Below are positions 13,854-22,564 of a stretch of DNA of 64,000 nt, piece by piece (within the stretch, counting starts at the first letter, position 1; every line of letters begins with the position of its first letter). Where the stretch lies: the NCBI RefSeq assembly GCF_003201835.2, contig NZ_CP029289.2, positions 2,054,501 to 2,118,500 on the forward strand. The letters are read 5' to 3'. The stretch is from Acidianus brierleyi. Lineage in GTDB: Archaea > Thermoproteota > Thermoprotei_A > Sulfolobales > Sulfolobaceae. The position numbers were made by a program, and so were the translations under genes. The notes beneath the pieces are model-generated. The model ran no database searches, was not told where the DNA came from, and saw only the letters and a list, made by a program, of their open reading frames with translations.

Positions 13854-15142
13854 TCAACGAATTTTTAGGACCTATCTTAGGTTACACTATAGAAAAATAT
13901 GATAATGTGGTAGTCACCAAACTACTAAATTACGTAAATAACGATTTGCTTGAATCCCATCTAGCAACTCAATATGTTAAGGCTAGGTATACCATAAAAT
14001 TACCTATTGAATTTACGCCACTTCTAAGATACTTAGAAGACGTTGTACCTGCTGGAGGTAAAGGAGAGACTGAGGAGGAAAGCCTTATGGGTGCTATTGG
14101 AGAGTTTTTAGAAAGGTTTTACGGTTACTCGATCTTTTTCGATGATAATACATCAATTTTTGGAAGGGTAGGAGAATTGAAAGAACAATTTAACGTTCTT
14201 CCTACCAGATACAAGTTCTTTTCAAAGGAGCAAATTAGAAAGTTCTTCTTTTTTAAGGACTATTCCAATGACACATTTGTAACGTTTACTAAAGCAATTT
14301 CTTATAAGGATAATAAGACAATTTACGTACCCTCACAAATCGTTTATCTAACAGATCTAATCAGACCAGGCGAGAATTTAATAGCTTATTCAACTACTGG
14401 CGGTCTTTCTTATCATGAAGACTTCGAAAAAGCCTTCTTACACAGTTTGTTAGAGTACCTGGAGAGAGATGCAATAAATATCTCGTGGATTTCACGTATA
14501 AGTCCATTAAAAATACAAATTTCAGAAAAATTGAAAAGGAAATTTAAAGTATTGGAAAACAAGGACGTTGTTTGCCTAAGGTTTATTAATGAGTTTAAGG
14601 GACTTTTCGTAATAGGTTGTCTAGGATTTGTTAATGGATTTTATGTTGGCGGTGCTGCTGCAGATATAACTGTTGAAGATGCATTAAGAAGAGCAATTTA
14701 TGAAGTTTATCAATCTATTTCATCTTTCAGTAAGGTAAGTGATGAGGAAATTAAGCTTGCTAAAAAGCTCAATCAAGATCTTTTAGTTGATTTCGGATTA
14801 GTTCCACTCTACTATACATATGTGAAAAGGGAATTTTTAATGGATTATTTAAATAATTTAAATACCGTTAGTTATGAAGAATTAGAAAGAGAAGAGTCAT
14901 TGACTTACAAGGCTCTTATCGAAGAATTGCTAAATCATGGCTACGATATAATTTATAAGGATTTTAATGTAGAGAAATACGTGGATAAAGGAAAGCTAAT
15001 TAGGGTAATAATTCCAGATTTAACACCAGCACATGCCCCATATTTGCCGTTCCTAGGCTATGAGAGGTATTACAGTATTAGGAAGATAATGGGACTTAAG
15101 GAAGTTAAATTATTAACTGATGAGCCAGTCCCATTTCCTTGA
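13841..15142 (+). CDS. YcaO-domain azoline-forming cyclodehydratase
   Basis: 433 residues. The three YcaO ATP/Mg-binding blocks are present: SLMGAIGEFLERFYGY (81-96), STTGG followed by AFLHSLLEYLERDA (184-211), and GGAAADITVEDALRRAIYEV (270-289) ending in a Gln. The last five residues are PVPFP, the PxPxP tail that marks peptide-modifying cyclodehydratases and is needed for their activity in studied systems. With ATP the enzyme phosphorylates an amide oxygen so that Cys (or Ser/Thr) side chains close to azolines. It overlaps the C-protein gene and is followed after 7 nt by the SagB-type gene. No TfuA-like partner is present, which argues against a thioamidation role. Confidence 0.93.
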   Translation: MQDLINEFLGPILGYTIEKYDNVVVTKLLNYVNNDLLESHLATQYVKARYTIKLPIEFTPLLRYLEDVVPAGGKGETEEESLMGAIGEFLERFYGYSIFFDDNTSIFGRVGELKEQFNVLPTRYKFFSKEQIRKFFFFKDYSNDTFVTFTKAISYKDNKTIYVPSQIVYLTDLIRPGENLIAYSTTGGLSYHEDFEKAFLHSLLEYLERDAINISWISRISPLKIQISEKLKRKFKVLENKDVVCLRFINEFKGLFVIGCLGFVNGFYVGGAAADITVEDALRRAIYEVYQSISSFSKVSDEEIKLAKKLNQDLLVDFGLVPLYYTYVKREFLMDYLNNLNTVSYEELEREESLTYKALIEELLNHGYDIIYKDFNVEKYVDKGKLIRVIIPDLTPAHAPYLPFLGYERYYSIRKIMGLKEVKLLTDEPVPFP

Positions 15143-15149
15143 GGTAATT

Positions 15150-15845
15150 ATGATGAATATATTTGAGGAGTTCTATCTGAAGACTCAAAATTTTACTTTT
15201 ACAGTAATCCCAAATAATTATCCGAAAGAGTACAATGGTGTTAAAGTTATACCCTTACCTAAGCCTAGAGAGATAGTAGAAGGTTTTCATAAGGTAATTA
15301 CTACTAGATCTTCAACGAGGAGGTTTATGGAAGAAAAGGTCGATATTAGCGCTATTTCTGATTTGCTCTATTATTCGGTAGGTGTCAGGAAAAAAGAGAG
15401 CGAGGTAATATATAGAATGTTTCCATCAGCCGGAGGTTTAGCGGAAAGTGAGGTTTATTTAGTACCTCTCATTTCCGATTTAGAAGTTGGTATATATCAT
15501 TACAATCCCTTGTCCCATTCTCTAGAGAAACTTAACATTGAGATTGAGCTAGAAATTCTTAAGTCTGATATTGTTAGTTCTATTCCAGATATTAATGCAA
15601 TTCCTTTACTTCTCATCTTAACAGCAAGATATTGGAAAGCTTTAGCAAAATATGGTAATAGAGGTGGAAGGTTTGTATTTATTGATATAGGAATAGTTAT
15701 GGAGAACTTTTATTTAGTAGCTACAGCCCTTAATTTGGGAATATGTGCTGTAGGTGGTTTTAACGATTACATTTTTAATAGAGCGCTTGACCTAAAGAAT
15801 AATGAGGTCGTACTAGGATTATTAGTAGTTGGAAAAAAGAATTAA
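15150..15845 (+). CDS. SagB-type FMN-dependent azoline dehydrogenase
   Basis: 231 residues from the ATG at 15150, chosen because GAGGT lies just upstream; an earlier in-frame ATG at 15120 would sit inside the YcaO gene without such a site. Nitroreductase fold: TTRSSTRRF (51-59) contacts FMN phosphate, MFPSAGGLAESEVYLV follows, and AKYGNRGGRFVFIDIGIVME contains the Lys-Tyr pair and R-G-x-R-F stretch typical of SagB/McbC-like thiazoline oxidases. It would oxidise the azolines made by the YcaO enzyme to aromatic thiazoles. Its presence predicts azole rather than azoline end products. Last gene of the operon. Confidence 0.9.
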   Translation: MMNIFEEFYLKTQNFTFTVIPNNYPKEYNGVKVIPLPKPREIVEGFHKVITTRSSTRRFMEEKVDISAISDLLYYSVGVRKKESEVIYRMFPSAGGLAESEVYLVPLISDLEVGIYHYNPLSHSLEKLNIEIELEILKSDIVSSIPDINAIPLLLILTARYWKALAKYGNRGGRFVFIDIGIVMENFYLVATALNLGICAVGGFNDYIFNRALDLKNNEVVLGLLVVGKKN

Positions 15846-18153
15846 TGTCTAAAAGTGCATATAAGTCGATGCCTTATGTCCATTTTTAAGAAGCACTGCT
15901 TTAGCCTTAATAGTTCTTGTTGATTTAGCTGAAAATTTGCCATCCTAGGAGTGTGTATTTTTACTTCTTCATAACTAAGAGTTTATTAGAAACGCTAACA
16001 TTCCTTAGTAGTTCCTATATAAGGATTTACTACTGTAGACCATGTTCTTTTAGAAAGAAAGTGTAAAATTTCAACTACATTAAATAATATCTTACTTGAG
16101 CATCTAAGAGTTTATTTATGTTCATTATTTAATATAAATATCTACAGTACCAGTACAAGGTTCTTAACATTAAATATAGGCAATTAATATTATAATATTA
16201 TGTGATAGTTTAATTACAAAATCGATTTTGGTAATCTATATTTTGAGATCTCATCTTATTACAAAAGGATTATGTTAGTTAATGGATAAAGGAAAACTAT
16301 AGTACAGTATTTTGATTCAAAGAGTTTTTGATGAAGTATCTTCAATTTATATAAATACTTAAAGAATTTGATAGAGTAAAGCTAACATAATCCAAAGAAA
16401 TATCAGATCCGTAAGTAGACATAAAGATATAATTTCTGGATAAAATTAATTCTTATTTATTTAATCCTATATCTTCACAATTCTTAGTCTTATTTCATTA
16501 TTATAGATAATCTTAAGCAGAGGCAAATATATCCATTTTAATCATCGTAATTCTAAAATATAGCCGTAATATAACTAATTCAGTGAATATATTTGATTAT
16601 AAGAAAAAAATATAACAATATTTACCAAGTTAGAATAAGAATTGCATACTAACGTTTAATAACTTTAATAGATTTTTTCCTATTATTGTCTTATAATTGG
16701 TTCTTAATATTCTCATTTTACTTTTTTTATTCCTTAAGCAGTTTTCTAGAAAAGAGCTATATCAAATGTTTTTTCTTAACGTGTAATACGCAAGGAAGGT
16801 ATTACTTTCAATTAACGATTTGATTAAAAATACCACTATTTCTTTTGAATTTCACGTCTTTTACTTTCTCTATCTGGGAATCTCATAATACAGAGTATAG
16901 TTAACTTCCAGTTATCTTGTCATTTCAAGAAGAGTTATAACTAAACTATAAAACATCCTACAATCCCTAAATTTAAGTCTTTTACGTTATTTTCTCTTTA
17001 TCCATTACTTCCAATGTACAAAGAAAAATCTTATAAAATTTGTAGAAAAAATGGATATCTCATATATATTCTGAGTCTTTAGTATTTTAAATCACTAAAT
17101 TCACTAATAACGGAGTATAATTCATTAATACTCTATTTCTATTCTATAAAACTCCTTCTTTTCAGAAGTCTAGAGAGAAGAAGACGTAGATAAGTATACA
17201 TTTAGCTTTAAATATACAGCCAAAAATTTTCCATGATATGATATAATATGATCAAATATATAAATGTATATCTACCTAAACTAAAATAGCCTACTTATTA
17301 TCAAACTGATTTTCTTACCCATAAAACACCCTATTAACCTAATGATTTACCTTCTTAGCTAATTTTCTCTAGATAATAGTAAACATAATTCATAATTAGT
17401 TTATATAGTCTAAATAAATATATCACTGAAGTAACCTTATTAGATTTCTTGCAAATATTCCTACAGAGAAAATGAACAGATCTATATTTTTGAAAAATCG
17501 TTATTATGAAGAAATATTATGTTATTATTGACGAATCTCATGGCAGTAATGTTTTCGTTTAAGCCTTGACTATAATTGTCAAGATCTACGTTATACTTCT
17601 TTTGACTATAAAGGTAAAGAAGATATCTCCGTTTATTCTTAATAGAAGTTAATAACTCTCTCGTTCTTTAAGGTACTAACTATAATCTTTATCCGGATTT
17701 TGAAAGATGATTTTAATTTACTAAACGTCTTTATTAACTGATTAGATTTTTATTAATTTTAACTTTAGAATATTTGCATTTAGAATTCTACTCTATAAAA
17801 TCTCTTTTAGTGTGAATTCACCACCAAAATTCTTCAGTCTTTAACGTATAATCCTTTGAATATACTACAAGCAAAACTTTATCCTAACGAGTATCAAATA
17901 GGAATTTATGAGTTATATCTAATGCTTTAAAGGATAAGATGTTACTGTAAAGCTCATTGTAAATTCAACACTGTAGTCTAAAGGACCTAATAAAATATTG
18001 ACATTTAGATTCTAAGAAAGTATAATAACATGAACAAAATAACTTTGTATGATTTTTAAACAATCTTTATATTTTTATATATTCAGATAAAAATATTGGT
18101 ACAAAATATGAACTTATACTTGGACTTTTATTAACTCTGTTCATCCATTAAGT
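15846..18153. other. 2.3-kb AT-rich gene desert
   Basis: No coding frame of useful length, no tRNA-like fold, no CRISPR repeat pattern and no obvious inverted repeat were found on either strand in this 2.3-kb stretch. It is distinctly more AT-rich than flanking genes and dense in stops in all frames. It separates the peptide cluster from the CcdC-like gene. It could be degraded accessory DNA or contain unrecognised small RNAs. The last 100 bases (runs such as TTTTTATATATTC) probably hold the promoter of the next gene. Confidence 0.6.
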
Positions 18154-18630
18154 ATGGAGCAATATATTTCTCAAGCAAACACGATAGATTTCATAGTATT
18201 CTTTGCAGTAATTATTTATATAACAGTAAGAAGACTAAGGCCTAGAAAATTTAGACCAACAAGAATGTACATATGGCCAGTAATATATGTCCTTTTAGTT
18301 ATCTTCTTTGCAACAGAAATCAATGATCCTTTAATGTATTTAGCTCTCCTAATTTTAGGAATTTTAGGATATTTGCTTGGAAATAAATTCCTGGAAAACG
18401 GCGAGATAGAATTTTTCTATAATAGCGGAAGACTGTATTATAAGTGGCCCTATTCTATAACAATCTTATGGTCAATATTATTTCTAACTAGAATATTCTT
18501 AGAATTTATAGGTGAAGGAAATATTCTTTTATTAAGTATAGTAGATTTTCTTCTATCCCTAAATACAGGTCTGCTTGTCTCTGCATCTTTTAAAACAATT
18601 AAGGAAGCTAAACGATACAGATATATCTAA
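18154..18630 (+). CDS. Multi-spanning membrane protein, CcdC/DUF1453-like
   Basis: 158 residues with about five helices. The segment after helix 1, TVRRLRPRKFRPTRMYIWP, is an Arg/Pro-rich cytoplasmic loop of the type seen in CcdC-like (DUF1453) proteins; ILGYLLGNKFLENGEIEF and GRLYYKWP follow helix 3. Function of the family is not known in archaea. The downstream MFS drug-transporter gene starts 31 nt after its stop, so they may be co-transcribed. Family call is tentative. Confidence 0.6.
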   Translation: MEQYISQANTIDFIVFFAVIIYITVRRLRPRKFRPTRMYIWPVIYVLLVIFFATEINDPLMYLALLILGILGYLLGNKFLENGEIEFFYNSGRLYYKWPYSITILWSILFLTRIFLEFIGEGNILLLSIVDFLLSLNTGLLVSASFKTIKEAKRYRYI

Positions 18631-18661
18631 ACCTTTTCGCTATAGAACTAAAAATTAAACA

Positions 18662-20119
18662 ATGTTAAAGATAGATTTTAATATAAAAACTCTGGACAAC
18701 ATTTTTATGAACATTAAACTCATCCTTACAGTTTTAACATTAGGAACACTAATGGCAGCAGTTGACACAACAATAGTGCTATTAGCTTTACCTACAATGA
18801 CTATAGATCTTCATACAGATCTTTACTCCTCCATTTGGGTTTTATTAGCATATTTACTTATCCTTGCAATACTTTCCACTCAATCTGGAAGAATTGGAGA
18901 TATATTAGGAAGGTCAAGAATATATAATCTAGGTTTCGTAATTTTTACTGTAGCATCAGCATTATGTGGATTATCACCAGACGTTTATCTTTTAATATTC
19001 TTTAGAGTACTTCAAGCTATAGGTGGAGCATTATTGACAGCCAACAGTTATGCTATAATAGCAGATACTTTTCCACCTAATCAAAGAGGAAAAGCTTATG
19101 GAATAACATCGCTTGGATGGAATGTGGGAGCTTTACTTGGCATAGTATTAGGAGGGATACTAACTACATTTCTAGGATGGAGATTTATATTCTACATAAA
19201 TGTTCCAATAGGAATAGCAGCAGTTATTTTAGGCTTAAGAGAAATTAAAGACATTAACAGAGTAAATACTAAACTAGATATATCTGGTGCACTAATACTT
19301 GGAGTGTCCTTGACCCTAATTTCATTAGGCGCAATGTTTATAGCAGGTTCTGGAGTTTCACTAGATTACATTACAGAAATCATAATAGGACTAGCCCTCA
19401 TTCCCCTATTTATTTATAACGAAACAAAAGTTAAAATTCCTATAATAAATCTCAATGTATTTAAAATAAGGATACTTTCTTTCTCTCTAATGGCAAGTTT
19501 ATTACAAGGAATAGGAGCTCTCTCATTAACTTTCTTATTAATAATGTATTTACAAGGAGTTAGAGGATTGTCCCCATTATACTCATCATTACTATTAACT
19601 CCAGGCTATGTTATAGCAAGCATTTTAGCCCCATTTATGGGAAGAATAGCAGATAGAGGAAAACCTGGAACATTAGCTGGAACAGGTCTCATTTTAACAT
19701 TCATTTCATTAATGATATATTATTTTATTTTGACTCCTTTTACTCCCTATTATATTATTCTGGCAATTACAGCAATAACTGGAGCAGGTTCATCAATGTT
19801 CTGGCCAGCAAACGCTACAGCAGTAATGTTTAGTGCACCTAGAGAATACTATGGTGCTGTTTCAGGAATTTCAAGAACTTTAGGTAGTATAGGAACTACT
19901 TTCAGTTACGTTTTAAGTATTACAGTAGCTACGCTAGTAATTCCCAGATATGTAGCGTTTGAAATATTTTTAGGCACTAATGTTCTCAATGGAGATATAA
20001 GCAATACTTTTGTATCAGGCCTTCATTTTGCTTTCCTAGTATCAGCTATTATAATTCTAGCTTCTGCAATTCTTTCAATATTGGGTGGAAACACTGCACA
20101 AAAGGTTCAAAAGAGATAA
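18662..20119 (+). CDS. MFS drug transporter, DHA2 (EmrB/QacA) type
   Basis: 485 residues with fourteen predicted helices, the hallmark of the DHA2 group. MAAVDTTIVLLALPTM in helix 1 carries the conserved D-x-T-I-V-x-x-A-L-P. SGRIGDILGRSRIYNLG is motif A, and SLGWNVGALLGIVLGGIL is the antiporter motif C. It should extrude hydrophobic compounds in exchange for protons. A second ATG at codon 16 (18707) lies just before helix 1 and could be the true start, as the first fifteen residues are poorly typical. It follows the CcdC-like gene closely. Confidence 0.85.
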   Translation: MLKIDFNIKTLDNIFMNIKLILTVLTLGTLMAAVDTTIVLLALPTMTIDLHTDLYSSIWVLLAYLLILAILSTQSGRIGDILGRSRIYNLGFVIFTVASALCGLSPDVYLLIFFRVLQAIGGALLTANSYAIIADTFPPNQRGKAYGITSLGWNVGALLGIVLGGILTTFLGWRFIFYINVPIGIAAVILGLREIKDINRVNTKLDISGALILGVSLTLISLGAMFIAGSGVSLDYITEIIIGLALIPLFIYNETKVKIPIINLNVFKIRILSFSLMASLLQGIGALSLTFLLIMYLQGVRGLSPLYSSLLLTPGYVIASILAPFMGRIADRGKPGTLAGTGLILTFISLMIYYFILTPFTPYYIILAITAITGAGSSMFWPANATAVMFSAPREYYGAVSGISRTLGSIGTTFSYVLSITVATLVIPRYVAFEIFLGTNVLNGDISNTFVSGLHFAFLVSAIIILASAILSILGGNTAQKVQKR

Positions 20120-20366
20120 ATCGTTGCTTTGTGGATTAGTTGAATTTTCTTATATCTTGAACTAGTTAGTTCAAGATAAATTTTGGGACGATTAAAGTAA
20201 GTTTAACGTTATTTCTGAGAAAAAAAGGAAGTCAATAAAGCATGTTGCTATATTCTATCTTAAAATGGCTAATCATCTTGTAGTGATCTTGCTTGATTAT
20301 TTTTAGATGTTATGCTTTACGCAATTTTAGAGTAAATAACTGTTATACTTAAAAAATACAGAAAAG

Positions 20367-20396
20367 TATTTAGCTATAGAAGGAGAAAAGAAATAC
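20367..20396 (+). repeat. 30-bp leader repeat, copy 1
   Basis: Thirty bases identical to 20985-21014 (35 of 36 when extended leftward) directly in front of the ATG at 20397. It contains a TATA-like TATTTAG about 26 nt before the ATG and a purine-rich GAAGGAG. In one frame it would encode YLAIEGEKKY. Both copies precede a PH-like gene, which suggests duplication of gene plus leader. Confidence 0.85.
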
Positions 20397-20816
20397 ATGG
20401 GAATATTTGACAAAATGAAAAAGAACGTTAGTGATGTTATAAACACTACTGAACATAGATTAACTGGAAGACCTCCAGTAAAAGGCAAATTCATCACAAA
20501 TATCCCAAAGGCATTAATGGTTGAGGATTGGTATTGGGACGAGGAAGGCGTTTTTACTTTGGAGAAGAAGCCAGGACTTTTAAGTTCTGGTATAAAAAAG
20601 GGGAAAATAATAAGATGGCAAGAGATTGACGATATAATACCATTAAACGTTAGTCAAACATCTAATTATAGTGCTTTTGGATTATCTGGAGAGACAAATA
20701 TGATAGGAGATTGGGTGATTAAGAAAAAGGACGGAGCTACAGTTACTATAAAATATGTAATAGACCCAATAAATAGGGCAGAAGCTTTTAAGAAAATTTA
20801 CCTAAATAAAAAATAA
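20397..20816 (+). CDS. PH-like domain protein, soluble
   Basis: 139 residues, no membrane helix. The stretch WYWDEEGVFTLEKKPG, then KGKIIRWQEIDDIIPLNVSQ, then GDWVIKKKDGATVTIKYVID has the seven-strand plus final-helix rhythm of short bacterial PH-like domains. The neighbouring gene encodes the same pattern after two membrane helices (YYIGKEGIYKGKKLLLGWNEI), so the two look paralogous. Function unknown. ATG chosen because of GAAGGAG nine bases before it and a TATA-like box at -26. The frame is open a little further upstream but lacks a start codon there. Confidence 0.6.
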   Translation: MGIFDKMKKNVSDVINTTEHRLTGRPPVKGKFITNIPKALMVEDWYWDEEGVFTLEKKPGLLSSGIKKGKIIRWQEIDDIIPLNVSQTSNYSAFGLSGETNMIGDWVIKKKDGATVTIKYVIDPINRAEAFKKIYLNKK

Positions 20817-20963
20817 TTTTCTAATCTCTTACTTTTTGCTTTAATATAAAATAAGATTTACTGATAACTAATCTATGAGTTATGTAATCTTAATTGCTCT
20901 TTTGTTTATAAATAATCTTACTCAATCATGTAATCCATTATATTCTTTAGATAAGTAATTATC

Positions 20964-21531
20964 ATGCCAAAACAAACGGAAAAATATTTAGCTATAGAAG
21001 GAGAAAAGAAATACTGAAACGAGGATAGGGGAAGTTCTGAGTATAATATTGTATGTATTAGCAGCATTATTTATTCTGGGGGGTATCGGTCTAATGGCAT
21101 CACCTCCTTCTCCAGCTTCAACTATGGGTGCAATAGTGGGCTTTGGTTTCGGTGCATTATTTATCATATTAGGAATTATAGCCTCAAGGAAAGAATCAGC
21201 CAACTCGGAAAAATTAACTCTTATAGCTGGAAAAGGATTATTTTCACCCTGGTATTATATTGGGAAGGAAGGAATATACAAGGGAAAGAAACTGTTACTC
21301 GGATGGAATGAAATCGCTAATATTTTTGTTATTCATGAGTACGAGATAACTAAATCAAATCTAAGTGTAAGGACATTACAAACTGGTGTTCCTTCTATGA
21401 GCGGAACTATCTATAAAATGGGAACTTTTAGAGTGATAACTAAGGATGGTAGAGAAATAGATATTAAGAATGTTATAAACCCAAAAGAAATTTTAGAATA
21501 TATAAAAAACGTCTATTTAAGGACCCTCTAA
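20964..21531 (+). pseudogene. Membrane-anchored PH-like protein with probable frameshift near 21005
   Basis: An ATG at 20964 begins MPKQTEKYLAIEGEKKY and meets a stop at 21015. The next frame is open across the same place and runs as TETRIGEVLSIILYVLAALF into two membrane helices (residues about 1-45 of the downstream frame) and a PH-like C-terminal domain, ending at 21531. Removing one base from the AAAAGAAA run at about 21004-21011 would join the parts smoothly. Alternatively translation starts at a TTG at 21049, which gives an intact 160-residue protein. The paralogue at 20397 lies just upstream. Function unknown. Confidence 0.55.
20985..21014 (+). repeat. 30-bp leader repeat, copy 2
   Basis: Identical to 20367-20396. 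Here the repeat lies inside the short frame that starts at 20964 and encodes YLAIEGEKKY before a TGA. Because the same codons appear in copy 1 without an upstream start codon, the repeat may be kept either as a promoter/leader or as the remains of an N-terminal coding segment. Confidence 0.85.
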
Positions 21532-21569
21532 AGTACAATAATTTCTTCAATTTTGCGAAAAAGATCTTT

Positions 21570-21936
21570 AGAATATTGTTAATTTTGTCATGGTGTAGAG
21601 TAAGTGTGATAACGTCCCCTTAAATTTTTGCATACTCCTACTCGTGATCTTGTCCCGCATGTTAGATCGTGGGGAACGTTTAGCCAGTCTATGAGGGTTT
21701 TTACTCCCATGTTCACTTTTGGCTTGTATTGTTTTCTTTGTTCTCTTTATACAAATTTTACAAGAGTAAAGCTTGTCTTCTTGTTTAGGAGTGTTGTTCG
21801 TGAAAATCACCGTAGGAGGTTCCACATGCTTTGCCTCTAACATGGCTAGGCGATGGCTTGAAGAGCCGAAGGAGTTCATATTGGCTAAGTTATTAATGAT
21901 ATTATGCTCAAATTTAAGAATATTATTTGCTAACAT
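21570..21936 (-). mobile_element. Rearranged remnant of the same insertion element, copy 2
   Basis: On the minus strand, block B (21818-21872) is joined directly to block A (21766-21817), the reverse of their order in copy 1 near 9.3 kb, where A precedes B by 74 nt. The blocks are nearly identical between copies. A 122-codon minus-strand frame crosses them (…LEAKHVEPPTVIFTNN…PKQEDKLY…) but resembles no protein I recognise and is rich in basic residues, so it is probably not a functional gene. The segment is GC-richer than its surroundings. Boundaries are approximate. Confidence 0.55.
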
Positions 21937-22541
21937 AATATATATTTTTTATCAAAATCTTTATTTAATAATACTTTTTTGTATACAAAATTAAATATTT
22001 AAGATGTAAACTATAAATTACATAATATATTTCATTTATGAACAATATGAACTCCATTTAAGATATAATTATATATATTATATATAGTTTTGTCTTAGAA
22101 ATATTTTTCGTATCCAAAAAATCTATATACTATATAATAAGCGTAAATTATTTTTATATAAAAATACTCAAAAAAATTTATTAAGGTTATTATATCATAC
22201 TTTATCTCAATTTATATCTAGTATAGTCTGGTAATATTCGCCTACCCCTTTTAACGTAAACTTTAACAAAATGATATAGCCCAAAATATAATAGATCCTA
22301 TAATGGGATTATATCTATACGTCAATCTTTCAGTCGATACACTAGTATACTGAATTATAATAATAATTCTCTATAATTTAAAAATTTATTATGTAAAAGT
22401 TTTATTCCTTTTAAACATTTTTTATTTTTTCTTTACATGTATGTATATTTATGATTGAAAAATGTTATTTGGTTATATCTCATTAGCTATAATATCGTGA
22501 TTTAGTAAGTATTTATATTAGGGCTACGCTAATTTTATAAA
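21937..22541. other. AT-rich gene-free stretch
   Basis: About 600 bases without recognisable gene, RNA or repeat. Composition is very AT-rich, with alternating TATA runs around 22070-22140. The last 40 bases lead into the promoter and operator of the MFS gene at 22564. Confidence 0.5.
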
Positions 22542-22542
22542 T
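22534..22542 (+). promoter_or_regulatory. TATA box of the Fsr-like transporter gene
   Basis: TTTATAAAT is centred about 26 nt before the ATG at 22564, consistent with a leaderless transcript. Confidence 0.55.
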
Positions 22543-22564
22543 ATAGATAACAATGTTATCTATA
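22542..22564 (+). promoter_or_regulatory. Perfect 10-bp inverted repeat overlapping the start site: probable operator
   Basis: Arms TATAGATAAC and GTTATCTATA are perfect reverse complements with a three-base spacer (AAT). The repeat fills the space between the TATA box and the ATG of the MFS gene, exactly where a repressor would block transcription initiation. No regulator gene is adjacent, so the binding protein is unknown. Confidence 0.7.

Noticed and set aside
13841..15142. YcaO protein as a thioamide-forming or RimO-related enzyme
   Set aside because: No TfuA-like or sulfur-donor gene nearby, while a SagB oxidase, C-protein and PxPxP tail all favour azoline formation.
15846..18153. Possible CRISPR array or tRNA cluster in the gene desert
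   Set aside because: No regularly spaced repeat and no tRNA T-loop sequence were found on reading both strands.
21568..21936. 122-codon minus-strand frame as a gene
   Set aside because: It crosses permuted blocks of an element remnant and the product is basic and featureless; recorded as mobile-element remnant instead.
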